The notes: generated by a model from the sequence alone, not told the origin. Shown: positions 37,838-47,728, counted from the first letter of the stretch. The stretch: DNA of 64,000 nt from Acinetobacter amyesii (GCF_002018365.1 NZ_MVKX01000002.1:186001-250000), one strand, 5' to 3'. Numbers and translations are program-made.

Positions 37838-39929
37838 GTTGTGCCTCGACCTGTAAATTATTTGGAGTCTGCTGTGTTAGGACATGACACAAACTGCTTT
37901 GAATATTGTTCAGTGAATACTGAATTCGATGAATAACATCGTCGTTTTCAACACCCTGAAGGGCCTGATTCAATCGTTGAATTCGCTCTACAATTTGCTG
38001 TTTCAAGCTCATATACACATTCTTTTGCCCTTGTTCCATGGCACGGAAATAGTCATCTAAATCTTGTTGTAACTCTTCGAGTTCGCTGACCAGTGCATCA
38101 TTCGGATCGAGTTTATTCATGAGTTCTTGCAAGCGGGTCAAATCAATCACCGCACTGGCTTCCACCAAAGCCCACTCGATCTGTTGTTTCAAGTTCCCTG
38201 ATTGCACCATTTTGCTGTTTAGGATGCCGATTCGGTCCAACATACTGCGTAAATGCACTCGAAACGGTAAGCCGTACGGCAGATATAAAGCCTGACGCAG
38301 TGCTTTGTAGTGCTGTGAAAGTATGCGTTGGGCCGTCATATCTGGTGACATCGCACGTACTAAATGAATAATAAATACTGAAATAATGGGTCCCAAAACC
38401 GTCCCAATCGATGCATCAAAGAAAAACACCTGATCGAGGCTAAAGCGGTTTTGAAAATTCAGTCCCATGATGGTGCCCATCAAAAGCGGCAAGCTGATCC
38501 CAATCAAAGGCGGATGTAAAAACAGCATCAGACAGAACATCACAAACGGTGCTAACACCACGATCAACTGCCAAAAAGCGGTTACATGCGGGAAAATGCC
38601 ATAAGCGTAGATAAACACCATGAACGCCGCATACATATTGGCGCGAATAAACATTTTCAATGCAGGAACAGGGTTATCCATTGCAGTTAAAATACAAGCA
38701 CTGATCGCAGCCATTTCGGCCATCATAAATCCAGCTTTCCAACCACTAACGATCCAAAAACCCGTAGAAATTAAAATAATCAAACATGCAGACACCCCGC
38801 CACGAATGGCAACCCCCGCATCTCGGTGCAAAGTTGGATAATGACTATTGCCCAAGGCGGTCAGTGTAGCTGGTAAAGTGGAGTCGCCTTGTTGTACCCG
38901 CTGCCAAAGTAAGCGAATCGCACGAATATTCTGAATAAAATGGCGAATATCCATTTTTAGACTGCCCAAAATCACCTGTTGTGATGGCAATGCCTGTGCC
39001 TGAATCTGTTGAAAATCTTGCTCAAACTGTTCAGGCAATTGATTAAGTTCACTTTCCTCAATCTGATGTTGATCTAATAAAAACGCGGCAATATGTTCAT
39101 GGGCTTGCTTGAGTGCCGTCCGATAATGTGTGTCCAGACCGTCTAATTGTTTCATCCGTTCAGACATGGCCACCAAGTTACTGACCAACAAACTCAACTG
39201 ATGCAAGATTTCCTGCAATGGACGTGTCATGCCTTTTAAGGTGGATTTTTCATAAGACAAATGCACCGCCATGACATGTATATCCGCGATATCTCGTGCA
39301 ATATTGCCAAGATTTTTTGAATAATTTTCTAGTTCGGCAGGCTCTAATAAAATCTGATCAAATATTTCTTTGGTATCGGCAAAGGTTTTGCTCACGCGTG
39401 TTTCAACCGCAGGACCAATATGCATTGGAAATAATGTCGTGGTCACGATGGCACTACATACCACACCCACCGTAATTTCGAGAAAACGCCCCAAAGCCAT
39501 ATCAAAGATCGAAGCGGTATCAATAAAATACACCACGTTAAAACAGATAATGACCGTGGTATAACCCGCCAACATGGAAACATAACTACGAGGCGTACGG
39601 TCTAGCAGTGACAAATACAGGCAAAACCCAACCCAAACCGCCAAAAACACCGTAAACAGTACTGGCATATGGATGAGATGTGGCAGTGCCACCACCGACA
39701 CGGCCGCCCCTAAGAACGTCCCTAATACACGATACAAACTTTTTGAAGACGTCATGCCTGAATATGGATTCGCGATTACGAAAACGGTGCCAATCGCCCA
39801 AATTGGATAAGCCAAATTCAGTACAAAGGCCACATACAATGCCAACATGCCTGCGATGAACGTTTTGGTCGCAAAAATCCAGTCCATTTTATTGGGCCGA
39901 AAAGCGAGTATTTGTTTCGTCAGCAGCAT
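37830..39929 (-). CDS. AaeB-like FUSC-family efflux pump
   Basis: A fusaric-acid-resistance-type inner-membrane pump of 699 residues. A first block of about six membrane helices (20-175) and a second block (about 375-520) flank two soluble helical segments, as in AaeB. The early motif VLNLAYPIWAIGTVFVIANPYSG is typical of the FUSC family. The likely cargo is an aromatic acid (family inference). First gene of the operon, divergent from the IclR-family regulator across a 460-base region with palindromes. Confidence 0.88.
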   Translation of the reverse strand: MLLTKQILAFRPNKMDWIFATKTFIAGMLALYVAFVLNLAYPIWAIGTVFVIANPYSGMTSSKSLYRVLGTFLGAAVSVVALPHLIHMPVLFTVFLAVWVGFCLYLSLLDRTPRSYVSMLAGYTTVIICFNVVYFIDTASIFDMALGRFLEITVGVVCSAIVTTTLFPMHIGPAVETRVSKTFADTKEIFDQILLEPAELENYSKNLGNIARDIADIHVMAVHLSYEKSTLKGMTRPLQEILHQLSLLVSNLVAMSERMKQLDGLDTHYRTALKQAHEHIAAFLLDQHQIEESELNQLPEQFEQDFQQIQAQALPSQQVILGSLKMDIRHFIQNIRAIRLLWQRVQQGDSTLPATLTALGNSHYPTLHRDAGVAIRGGVSACLIILISTGFWIVSGWKAGFMMAEMAAISACILTAMDNPVPALKMFIRANMYAAFMVFIYAYGIFPHVTAFWQLIVVLAPFVMFCLMLFLHPPLIGISLPLLMGTIMGLNFQNRFSLDQVFFFDASIGTVLGPIISVFIIHLVRAMSPDMTAQRILSQHYKALRQALYLPYGLPFRVHLRSMLDRIGILNSKMVQSGNLKQQIEWALVEASAVIDLTRLQELMNKLDPNDALVSELEELQQDLDDYFRAMEQGQKNVYMSLKQQIVERIQRLNQALQGVENDDVIHRIQYSLNNIQSSLCHVLTQQTPNNLQVEAQHG

Positions 39930-40393
39930 GATTGATCTCGTCGGTTTGCTTCTTTTTAGTGAAAACGGCCTCGTATCGAATGCTTAAACATTCGACAGCA
40001 CAACCTGTATCACGGCACAGGAATGACTAGAAATTTCAATAAGTAAAGAAGCGATTCAAATCGTGTTTCAAACCATTTGAATACAAAAAGTAATGTGCAA
40101 CATTGCCTGCGCATCGAACAGATGGGCAATATTTATTCAATATAGGATATTTTCATAGCAATTTTGCTAAAAAAACAAACCAAAGTCAATAAAAATATCT
40201 TATTTTGATAATTCAACTATATTTTAAATGCATATTTCAGGTTTTTACTATGCTTTTATCAGGATGACCCAAGAAACCCTGTGATAATTCAGATTTGTTT
40301 CATTTCCAGTGTAGAAAATCGCAACATCAGGCCGAGCAATTTGTTATAAAGTAACTTAACGATTCATTTTTTATTGTGACCAAGCAGGTTCTT
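39930..40393. promoter_or_regulatory. Divergent control region of the efflux operon and IclR regulator
   Basis: No gene was seen. TCGAATG and CATTCGA form a perfect 7-bp inverted repeat around CTTAAA at 39976-39995, 47 bases before the pump start. ATTCAAAT at 40054-40061 and ATTTGAAT at 40075-40082 form another around 13 bases. The remainder is AT-rich; promoters could not be assigned firmly. Confidence 0.5.
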
Positions 40394-41170
40394 ATGGCGC
40401 TTTCCAGTTTTGGTAAAATTCTCACCGTACTCGACTTATTTTCAGTTGCTCGTCCCATCATCAATGTCGACATTATTAGTGAAGAATTAGGCTTATCTAA
40501 ACCAACGAGCTATCGCTATTTAAAAGAACTGGTTTCTGCTGAATTATTGCAGCGCCTCAGTGGGACTTCTGGCGATTACACACTGGGTTCAAAAATTGCT
40601 GTGCTTGATTTTATTTCTCGCACCACCGATCCATTGGTGCAAATTAGCATCCCCTTCATGAAAGAAATTGTGGAACGCACAGAGTCTTGTTGCTTATTGA
40701 CGCATCTGAATATCGACTCTTGTATTGATGTGCATCATGAACTTTATAAAGACTATGCCGCATTGGCTTATGGTCGAGGTAGCCCGCGTCCAATGTACAA
40801 AGGCTCATCGTCTAAAGTGATTTTGTCGCAGTTACCTAAGCAACGGATTTTAGATTATTACCACCGTTTTGCGGACGAGTTATCTCAAGTTGGTTTTGCG
40901 CATAATGAAGAAGAATTTATGCAGCAAATGAAAAAGATTAAAAAGCAGGGTTATTATTTTTCCAATGGTGAAGTTGACCCGAATATGTCGAGCCTATCGA
41001 TTCCGATTAAATTTTCCAGTAAAGAACCCCCGCTTGCTTTGACTCTATTGGCGTCTAAAAATCGTTTTGAATTTATGAATTTTCAAAAAGTCGTAGAAAT
41101 GATGCAAGACTGTACAGCGCGTATTGAGAAAAAATACAGCAGTATGATGGAAGAATCGGACGCCATTTAA
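40394..41170 (+). CDS. IclR-family transcriptional regulator
   Basis: A regulator of 258 residues. The N-terminal winged helix-turn-helix (about 5-70) contains ISEELGLSKPTSYRYLKELVSAELL; the C-terminal IclR effector domain (about 85-250) contains GRGSPRPMYKGSSSKVILSQLP and the GYYFSNGEVDPNMSSLSIPI segment. ATG at 40394 follows AGG; a GTG at 40376 would add six residues. Divergent from the FUSC pump operon, it is the obvious candidate regulator of it, sensing an aromatic or similar small molecule (inference). Confidence 0.88.
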   Translation: MALSSFGKILTVLDLFSVARPIINVDIISEELGLSKPTSYRYLKELVSAELLQRLSGTSGDYTLGSKIAVLDFISRTTDPLVQISIPFMKEIVERTESCCLLTHLNIDSCIDVHHELYKDYAALAYGRGSPRPMYKGSSSKVILSQLPKQRILDYYHRFADELSQVGFAHNEEEFMQQMKKIKKQGYYFSNGEVDPNMSSLSIPIKFSSKEPPLALTLLASKNRFEFMNFQKVVEMMQDCTARIEKKYSSMMEESDAI

Positions 41171-41371
41171 ATCTGATCAGTTTGCGCACAATTGATGCGA
41201 TGTTGTAAAGATGATATTTAATTAATCTGATAAATCCATATTATTAATTGAATTTATTAATTATAAATATTGAATAAATTATCATAATATGATTATTGTT
41301 CTTTAGCAGTCATCTCAATCATGTGTTCCATGATTTTAGTTGATTGGCGCTATACTCTTCCTCAGAGAAAG

Positions 41372-41403
41372 AAAAAAGCTCATCTAGATATGGGCTTTTT
41401 TTA
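41372..41403. terminator. Bidirectional terminator between the IclR gene and alkB
   Basis: An A-rich stem with AGCTCAT paired to ATGGGCT (one G-U pair) around CTAGAT, flanked by A- and T-runs. It overlaps the alkB stop on the minus strand. Confidence 0.85.
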
Positions 41404-42027
41404 TGGCTGTTGATCATAGAAATAACGAAAGGTTAAATTCACCCTCGGCTCGGTCACTTTCATCGACTTCATTAGGGCATGTTTCCAATACCGTTGGGTT
41501 TTCCCACGCATCACGATCAACTGTCCACTTTGCAGTAAAAGCTGCACTTTCTCTTGGGTGCTTTTATGTTTAAAGCAAAACTTTCGGCTTGCCCCAAAAC
41601 TCAAGGATGCGATCACCACCTGCTGTGTGGGTGAAAGCAAAGATGGCTCATCATCACTATGCCACCCCACCGCTTGCGTACCATTTTCGTATAAATTGGC
41701 CAAACAGGAATTAAACGTCTGACCCACCCGTTGCTCAATATGTTGCTTTAAGCGCAGTAAAGCTGGATTCCAGATCAATGCCTGCTTTTGCATGCCTGAA
41801 TAGTGATACTCATAATGGGCATCTCCATACCAAACCACTTTTCGCTCCGTTTGATAATACTGTCCATGCAAAATGACTTCATCATGCTGCCAAGCCAACT
41901 GCGTGAGGAAATAGCGTAAATATTTTTCACTGTCTTCAGCATTGAAGATCAGTCCATAATCTTCAACTTCACCATCATAGGGCAGCAGGTTTGCATGCGG
42001 TTCAGGCGCAAATAATTCAAAATTCAT
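41401..42027 (-). CDS. alkB: AlkB-type Fe(II)/2-oxoglutarate dioxygenase
   Basis: A 208-residue enzyme of the ALKBH2/3-like group that removes methyl lesions (1-methyladenine, 3-methylcytosine) from DNA oxidatively. The iron ligands are H and D in GWHSDDEP and the later His in YWKHAL; the 2-oxoglutarate-binding Arg lies in PRVNLTFRYF at the C-terminus. The substrate-lid motif NLYENGTQAVG is present. The gene stands alone, divergent from the ABC exporter. The symbol is by family; direct orthology to E. coli AlkB is less certain. Confidence 0.85.
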   Translation of the reverse strand: MNFELFAPEPHANLLPYDGEVEDYGLIFNAEDSEKYLRYFLTQLAWQHDEVILHGQYYQTERKVVWYGDAHYEYHYSGMQKQALIWNPALLRLKQHIEQRVGQTFNSCLANLYENGTQAVGWHSDDEPSLLSPTQQVVIASLSFGASRKFCFKHKSTQEKVQLLLQSGQLIVMRGKTQRYWKHALMKSMKVTEPRVNLTFRYFYDQQP

Positions 42028-42198
42028 CGGTTCAACTCAACACTGTTTGGCGCAGCACCGTGATGCTGATGTCGTGAATAAATTTAAAAATATCTTAGCT
42101 GAAAAACTCTCGTCACAAATCAAAACATTGTCATCGCTTGTCGCATTGAATTTTCAGTCTTAGACTAAAGCTCATATTCACAATAAAAATAATTGCTT

Positions 42199-43995
42199 AT
42201 GAATCTGTGGCAACTTTTCCAAAAACTACGCCCATTCGTACAGCCATACCGCTGGCTGGTGGTCGTGACGCTGATCTTGACCTTAATTGGTTCACTTACG
42301 GCACAGGTGAATGCCCTGACACTCAAATATGCCGTAGACAGCATCAATCAGCTTTTGCAACAAGGCCTCGGTCTAGCCAATGGTTGGCATATATTAATCA
42401 CTATCACCGTAGTCTTACTGGGAAAAGAAGTCATCAATGCCATCGTGCAATTTGGACAAAAATCGTTTGGTGAAAAATTACGTATTTTAATTTCTCAGGA
42501 TTTGTCCCAAGGCATTATTGAAAAATTTATCACCTATCGCTTGGCATTCTTCGATCAACAAGACAACCAAGCAGGCAAACTCCAAACTCGAATTGATCGG
42601 GGTGTCAGCTCGCTCACACGACTGGTTCAAATCTTTTTTATTGATATTTTACCGCTTTTTACCAGTGCGATTATTGCACTGGGCTTAATGTATTATGCCA
42701 ATGTTTGGGTTGGCGTGGTGGCCACAATTATTGTGCCGATTTATTTTTGGCTGACCTTCAAACAATCACAAAAACTGGCAGGCAAACGCCGTGCCCTACG
42801 CGATAATTTTGAAAAGAAAAATCAGGGTATTCTGAGTATTATCAATTCGATAACGGTCATTAAATCTTTTAACAAAGAAGCCGTCGAATCGAAAAAGCAA
42901 TTAAATCTGCAAAAGTCGCTGACTGAAAACCAGATGCAGACACGGCAAACCAGTTATATCTTTGACGGACTCAAAACCTTTATTGAACAGGTCGGTGTGG
43001 TACTGATCATCATTCTGACAGCCTATTTTGTTTTGGATGGGCAAATGAGTATCGGGATGATTATGTATCATGTGTTGTTATTTAATAACGTCTCTGCCCC
43101 AATTCGCTCGCTGCATCGTATCTATGATGAAATTAACTCTGCGATGATTTATTCGGAAAGCTTCTTTAACATCTTAGAAGCGGATCATGAAATTGAAACC
43201 AGTGGCACTGCCCAACCTCCGATTCAAGGTCAATTTGAATTGAGCAATGTCGACTTTAGCTATCCCAATGGCTTTCAGGCATTGCACCGCATCAACATGA
43301 CCATCCAACCGAACAAAATCACCGCCTTGGTTGGTTTATCTGGCGCTGGTAAATCGACATTAATTAGCTTATTAGATAAGTTTTATCATCCTCAAGCGGG
43401 CAATATCAAACTCGATGGCATCGACCTAGAACAAATTGATACGCAGTATTTACGTGAAAATATTGGTTTGGTTTTACAAAAAAATCATATTTTCCCAGGT
43501 TCAATTTTTGAAAATATTCGCTATGGCAAAAGTACAGCCACAGAGCAAGAAGTCTTTGATGCCGCACGAAAAGCCTCGATCCATGATCAGATCTTAAAAC
43601 TTCCACATGCCTATGAAGCCGATGCCTTACTGCTTTCGGGTGGACAACAACAGCGCATTGCCTTAGCACGCATGTTCCTGAAAAATCCGCCGATTATTTT
43701 CTTGGACGAACCGACGGCTAGTTTAGATGCGATCGCTGCTGAACAAATTAAAAATAGTCTGGATCAAATTAAGCAAGGGCGTACCGTCATCATGATTTCG
43801 CATAGTTTGTCGCAAATTATCGATGCTGATTACACCTATGTGATGAAAGACGGACAAATCGTAGAACACGGGGAGCATCATGATTTGTACCATCAAGAAG
43901 GTGCCTATAAGCAAATCTTCGATGCGATGGCGAAAAGTTTAAATATTGACAAAATTGCCCGGACTTTTGAGGAAGACGAAGAAACACATAGTTAA
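42199..43995 (+). CDS. ABC exporter half-transporter (permease plus ATPase)
   Basis: A 598-residue ABC exporter: six membrane helices in residues about 15-320 and an ATPase domain (about 350-580) with Walker A GLSGAGKST, Q-loop LVLQKNHIFPGSI, signature LLSGGQQQRIALARM, Walker B IIFLDEPTASLD and the switch His in ISHSL. It is predicted to act as a homodimer because no partner half is adjacent. The substrate is unknown; related proteins export lipids, peptides or drugs. ATG at 42199 was chosen over TTG at 42193. Confidence 0.87.
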   Translation: MNLWQLFQKLRPFVQPYRWLVVVTLILTLIGSLTAQVNALTLKYAVDSINQLLQQGLGLANGWHILITITVVLLGKEVINAIVQFGQKSFGEKLRILISQDLSQGIIEKFITYRLAFFDQQDNQAGKLQTRIDRGVSSLTRLVQIFFIDILPLFTSAIIALGLMYYANVWVGVVATIIVPIYFWLTFKQSQKLAGKRRALRDNFEKKNQGILSIINSITVIKSFNKEAVESKKQLNLQKSLTENQMQTRQTSYIFDGLKTFIEQVGVVLIIILTAYFVLDGQMSIGMIMYHVLLFNNVSAPIRSLHRIYDEINSAMIYSESFFNILEADHEIETSGTAQPPIQGQFELSNVDFSYPNGFQALHRINMTIQPNKITALVGLSGAGKSTLISLLDKFYHPQAGNIKLDGIDLEQIDTQYLRENIGLVLQKNHIFPGSIFENIRYGKSTATEQEVFDAARKASIHDQILKLPHAYEADALLLSGGQQQRIALARMFLKNPPIIFLDEPTASLDAIAAEQIKNSLDQIKQGRTVIMISHSLSQIIDADYTYVMKDGQIVEHGEHHDLYHQEGAYKQIFDAMAKSLNIDKIARTFEEDEETHS

Positions 43996-44005
43996 TTTTA
44001 GGTCG

Positions 44006-44031
44006 AAAAAAGCCCATCGTTTGATGGGCTT
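44006..44031 (-). terminator. Terminator of phoU
   Basis: AAGCCCATC pairs with GATGGGCTT around GTTT. The run of A's on the plus side gives a T-run on the minus strand, so it mainly serves phoU and may also stop the convergent exporter gene. Confidence 0.8.
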
Positions 44032-44053
44032 CATTCATATTGGTTTTAATCAA

Positions 44054-44770
44054 TTAACGCTGAACTTTTTGCTCAATTTCTTCAACACTGGTGTGACGGA
44101 CATCTAGACCTTTCACCATATAAATCACCTGTTCAGAGATATTTCGAGCATGGTCACCAATACGTTCAAGTGAACGCAGCACCCAAAGTACATTCATCAC
44201 CCGAGTAATGTGGCGTGGATCTTCTATCATATACGTCATGAGGGTACGGGTTGCCGATTGGTACTCGCGGTCAATATCAGCATCGGCCAAAAGGACACGT
44301 AAAGCCTGATCTACATCCAAACGTGCAAAGGCATCCAGCGCATCATGAATCATCACGCGGACTTGGTTGCCAATATGACGTGTTTCCATATAACCACGCG
44401 GTGAACCACCCTCTTCACACAAGCTTTGTGCAATACGGGCAATTTTTGCCGCTTCATCCCCAATTCGTTCTAAATCAGTGTTGGCTTTCGACATTGCAAT
44501 CACCATGCGCAGATCAATCGCAGCAGGATGACGACGCGCCAAAATCAGGGTAAGCGCTTCATCAATTTCAGTTTCCATACGGTTCACCGTATTGTCTTGA
44601 AATTGAACATCAATCGCCATCGTTGCATCCGTATCCAATAAGGCATGAATGGCATTTGCAACCTGCTGCTCCACTAAACCACCCATGGTCATAAATTTGG
44701 TATGCACATCCTGCAACTCTTCATTGAATTGCGAAGAAATGTGATGGTTTAAAACAGGATTATTAGGCAA
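44054..44770 (-). CDS. phoU: Phosphate signalling complex protein PhoU
   Basis: A 238-residue cytosolic protein of two three-helix PhoU bundles (about 20-110 and 125-215). Each carries metal-binding motifs of the E/D.R..E type (DLERIGDEAAKIA and SLERIGDHARNISEQ). It links the Pst transporter to PhoR/PhoB control. Here it stands apart from pst genes, as a monocistronic unit. Confidence 0.94.
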   Translation of the reverse strand: MPNNPVLNHHISSQFNEELQDVHTKFMTMGGLVEQQVANAIHALLDTDATMAIDVQFQDNTVNRMETEIDEALTLILARRHPAAIDLRMVIAMSKANTDLERIGDEAAKIARIAQSLCEEGGSPRGYMETRHIGNQVRVMIHDALDAFARLDVDQALRVLLADADIDREYQSATRTLMTYMIEDPRHITRVMNVLWVLRSLERIGDHARNISEQVIYMVKGLDVRHTSVEEIEQKVQR

Positions 44771-44853
44771 AGCGAGTCTCCACTACAACGTGAATCGGCA
44801 GATTTTAGTGCCATATTAAAGCATATTGATTGTGAAACTTTTATGACCATGGA

Positions 44854-46209
44854 TTATTTCTTTAGTAGGATCGATGGCTGATTTTTCTGATCGACCAACC
44901 ATGCATTCATTTCCACTAAATCAGCTTCCGTTAATTTCCCAACGGAGGCTTTGAGTTGCAATACATGTATTAAATAATCGTACTTGGAATTTAAATAATC
45001 TTGACGGGCTGAAAAGGCATTACGCTGTGCCAGCAGCACATCAACCATGGTTTTCAGACCTTCCTGATACTGGGCTTGTGAGGCCAATGACACTTGCGCG
45101 GAAGAATCCATCGCGGCTTTACGTGCCTGTAATTTACTTTGATCCGTTTCGACTTGCATATAAGATTTTTTTACATCGGTTTGTGCTTTTCGAATTGCTG
45201 CATCCACCTGTGCTTGGCTTTTTTCAACATTGATCGCCGCTTGCTTAATGGATTTCTGTGTCCGTCCACCATTAAACACATTCCAGTTCATTTCAATCCC
45301 CACCTGATCAAATTGACCATCTTGCGACATGATGGATTGTGGACTTTGCTTGTTATACCCATAGGTCCCTACCGCTTCAATCTGAGGATATAAGGCGGCC
45401 TTTTCAACGCGTTTACCATCTTCCGCATAACGTTGTTGCATACGCGCTTGTAAAATACCTAGATTCTGCCCCTGAGCCAGTTCTTCCCACGCTTGTACAT
45501 TGTTTGGAATCGGTTTTTCAAACTGAAAATCTTCACGTAACACCGCCAGATTTTCTCGATATGGTCCAATCAACTGTTGTAATTGTTCCTGCGCCAAAAC
45601 CAATTGAACATTTGTTGCCATGCGGTTTGCCCGTGCATTTTGATATTGTGCATTGGCTTCACTGACATCACTTTTTGCCACTAGGCCTTCTTTTAATTTG
45701 CCATTCATCATACGCAGCTGTTCAGATAGCGCCTGTTCTTCTTGTAGGTTGGCAACCGTCAATGCTTGTTGACGTAGGACATTAAAATAAGCTTCAGAAA
45801 CATTTAAAATATGATCTTGTTTTTGAATCCGCAGATTAATTTCACTTAAGTTAATCGAGGTCTTGACTTGCTTCAGCCCTTCCCATGCATCCCAACGAAA
45901 AATGGGCTGACGGGCAGTGAGCGCAATTTGTCTTGTTGTGGTACTGTCTGGCATGATCAGCCCGGCTTGAGCACCGCTTTGGTTGGAATTTTGATTTTTT
46001 CGGGTCACATTTCCGGAGATTGTTACCGTTGGAAGTAAGTTCCCATTGGCAATCCCCAAATTCAATTTATCCGCTTCATATTGTAGTTTATTGGCTTGCC
46101 AATTGGGGTCTTCTTGTTTTGCACGTTCATAAGCTTGCACAAGATCTAGCGCACACGCCCATTGACTCGTGAAAAGCAAACAAAGACCCACCACAACTTT
46201 TTTGTTCAT
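44854..46209 (-). CDS. TolC-family outer-membrane efflux protein
   Basis: A 451-residue protein with a signal peptide (MNKKVVVGLCLLFTSQWACA) and two TolC/OEP repeats (about 22-220 and 235-430) made of long Gln/Ala-rich helices that build a trimeric tunnel. It likely supplies the outer-membrane channel for tripartite pumps or type I secretion. No adaptor is adjacent, so it could serve several systems, including the AaeAB-like pump 5 kb away (inference). Whether it is the single TolC of the cell cannot be judged from the window. Confidence 0.88.
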   Translation of the reverse strand: MNKKVVVGLCLLFTSQWACALDLVQAYERAKQEDPNWQANKLQYEADKLNLGIANGNLLPTVTISGNVTRKNQNSNQSGAQAGLIMPDSTTTRQIALTARQPIFRWDAWEGLKQVKTSINLSEINLRIQKQDHILNVSEAYFNVLRQQALTVANLQEEQALSEQLRMMNGKLKEGLVAKSDVSEANAQYQNARANRMATNVQLVLAQEQLQQLIGPYRENLAVLREDFQFEKPIPNNVQAWEELAQGQNLGILQARMQQRYAEDGKRVEKAALYPQIEAVGTYGYNKQSPQSIMSQDGQFDQVGIEMNWNVFNGGRTQKSIKQAAINVEKSQAQVDAAIRKAQTDVKKSYMQVETDQSKLQARKAAMDSSAQVSLASQAQYQEGLKTMVDVLLAQRNAFSARQDYLNSKYDYLIHVLQLKASVGKLTEADLVEMNAWLVDQKNQPSILLKK

Positions 46210-46484
46210 TTTTTTTGTAAATTCCTAATATTCAAATACCCGAGATTGAATATTCAAGCCTAAAACTAAGCAGATACTAATCATATCCTTGCAAATTTCC
46301 GTATGATTTTTATTAATTTTTTATATCAAATGCGACAAAATCAGATAATTTCAGTCGTTTTCGGACATTACTCACAACGCTATAACAAAGAACTGTACAA
46401 TAGTACACATATTGCACGTGTTTCATCTATAGAATAGTCGACATTCCATCGGACAATACCACTTCTATAGCGCATCGAGTTCCT

Positions 46485-47510
46485 GTGTCAAAATTTTTTC
46501 AGCTGCCTGCAAAGTTTAGTGCAATGTTTTTATGTTTCAGTATTTTGAATGGATGCCAACAACAGCCTGAACCACAACCTGCACCAGAGTTTCCCAACAA
46601 TAAGACTGTTCAAAAAGAAGCAGTCGATTTGTCTTTGCTGTGCAAAAAACTGGAAAAAAACATGTTGGAAATTGATGATCAACGCACAACTTTCGCTTTA
46701 GAACAAATCAACCAAGATCTCAAAGTCTGTCTGCCATTATTAAAAGCGGACGAACAAAAAAAATTACTGCGCTTGTCCAATCAAATGTATCGCAACTTCT
46801 TACATGTTGAACGTACGGCTCAACAGCAAATGGCGTTCGAACAATTTGCCTTTGATATGGCTCAGCATCCCACCATTCAACAAAATCATTATGAGCAGCT
46901 CACTGCCCGAGATCAGTATTTACTGAAACATAAAGGCCAAGCCTATGTGGAATTGTTCGATGCAGGTGAAGGACAGTTACGCTATCGTCGCAGTCCTGAA
47001 TATTTAGCCAAAATTTTTGCGCCGTATATGGAAGAATCTGAGCAAGTCTTTATTGAAAAACTGGCTGAACAAAATGCACAACCTGCCTTGTTGCAACAAA
47101 GTTTAGCCATTGAGCCGCAAGAGATTGCGACACGCGCCATTTTTTGGGAAGACTATCTCAAACAATATCCAGATAGCCCATACAAAAAAGATGCACAACA
47201 ATTGCTGTACCAATACAGCCAGTTGCTGTTTATTGGTTCAGCGCATAGCCCAGTTTCTAATGATTTTTCAGACCGCCTCAGTATTCAAGCCAGTTCTTTG
47301 GAAGAAATTGAACGATTGGCCCAATTAAAAAACTCCAGATTGGCAGATCAGGCGCGTTTATTTTTAAAATTATTAGATCAAAATACTGCCGCGTCTACTC
47401 AGCGATCAGAAGCGCAGATGTTGAATTTCATTGGTGTCCGTAATCCTGATCCGCATTATAAGAAAGACTGTTTTAGCGACGCCATCTGTGTAAATCAGTC
47501 CTCTACTTAG
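46485..47510 (+). CDS. Lipoprotein of unknown function
   Basis: A 341-residue protein with a probable lipoprotein signal: a hydrophobic stretch then LNGC with Cys at residue 24, followed by a Gln/Pro/Glu-rich linker (QQQPEPQPAPE). The mature part is predicted to be largely helical and hydrophilic, without recognisable domain motifs. GTG at 46485 was chosen since the next ATG at 46524 leaves too short a signal. Divergent from the TolC-family gene across 275 bases, which may or may not mean a shared function. Confidence 0.6.
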   Translation: MSKFFQLPAKFSAMFLCFSILNGCQQQPEPQPAPEFPNNKTVQKEAVDLSLLCKKLEKNMLEIDDQRTTFALEQINQDLKVCLPLLKADEQKKLLRLSNQMYRNFLHVERTAQQQMAFEQFAFDMAQHPTIQQNHYEQLTARDQYLLKHKGQAYVELFDAGEGQLRYRRSPEYLAKIFAPYMEESEQVFIEKLAEQNAQPALLQQSLAIEPQEIATRAIFWEDYLKQYPDSPYKKDAQQLLYQYSQLLFIGSAHSPVSNDFSDRLSIQASSLEEIERLAQLKNSRLADQARLFLKLLDQNTAASTQRSEAQMLNFIGVRNPDPHYKKDCFSDAICVNQSST

Positions 47511-47578
47511 CCAAATCCAAATCAATTGCACACGAGCCTAGCCAAAATTCTGCACAGCAAAATCGATGAAAAATAACA

Positions 47579-47592
47579 CTGTTTTAAAACAG
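47579..47592. promoter_or_regulatory. Palindrome CTGTTTTAAAACAG upstream of the thiC riboswitch
   Basis: A perfect 14-base palindrome 24 bases before the TPP aptamer. It overlaps the region where a -35 would lie for the TAATAT hexamer near 47602, so it could be an operator or part of the promoter. Confidence 0.4.
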
Positions 47593-47616
47593 CCTTCATG
47601 CTAATATCCGCACAAA

Positions 47617-47728
47617 GCTTGACGGAGCGCAGGTAATTTCCTGCTGAGATCATCTAAATTTAGTTCGCTAAATTTAAGGATGAGTACCGTTGAACCTGAT
47701 CAGGTTAATACCTGCGTAGGAATCAAGC
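47617..47728 (+). promoter_or_regulatory. TPP riboswitch (THI element) controlling thiC
   Basis: A canonical TPP aptamer: outer helix GCTTGA paired with TCAAGC, the CTGAGAT core, an extended P3 stem of ATCTAAATTTAG pairing in the middle, and the conserved ACCGTTGAACCTGATCAGG segment, then CCTGCGTAGGAATCAAGC. It is followed by about 127 bases to the thiC ATG. No clear terminator was seen in that platform, so control is more likely at translation initiation or by Rho (inference). Confidence 0.95.

Noticed and set aside
47579..47592. LexA-type SOS box
   Set aside because: The spacing is CTG-N8-CAG rather than CTG-N10-CAG, and Acinetobacter lacks a classical LexA.
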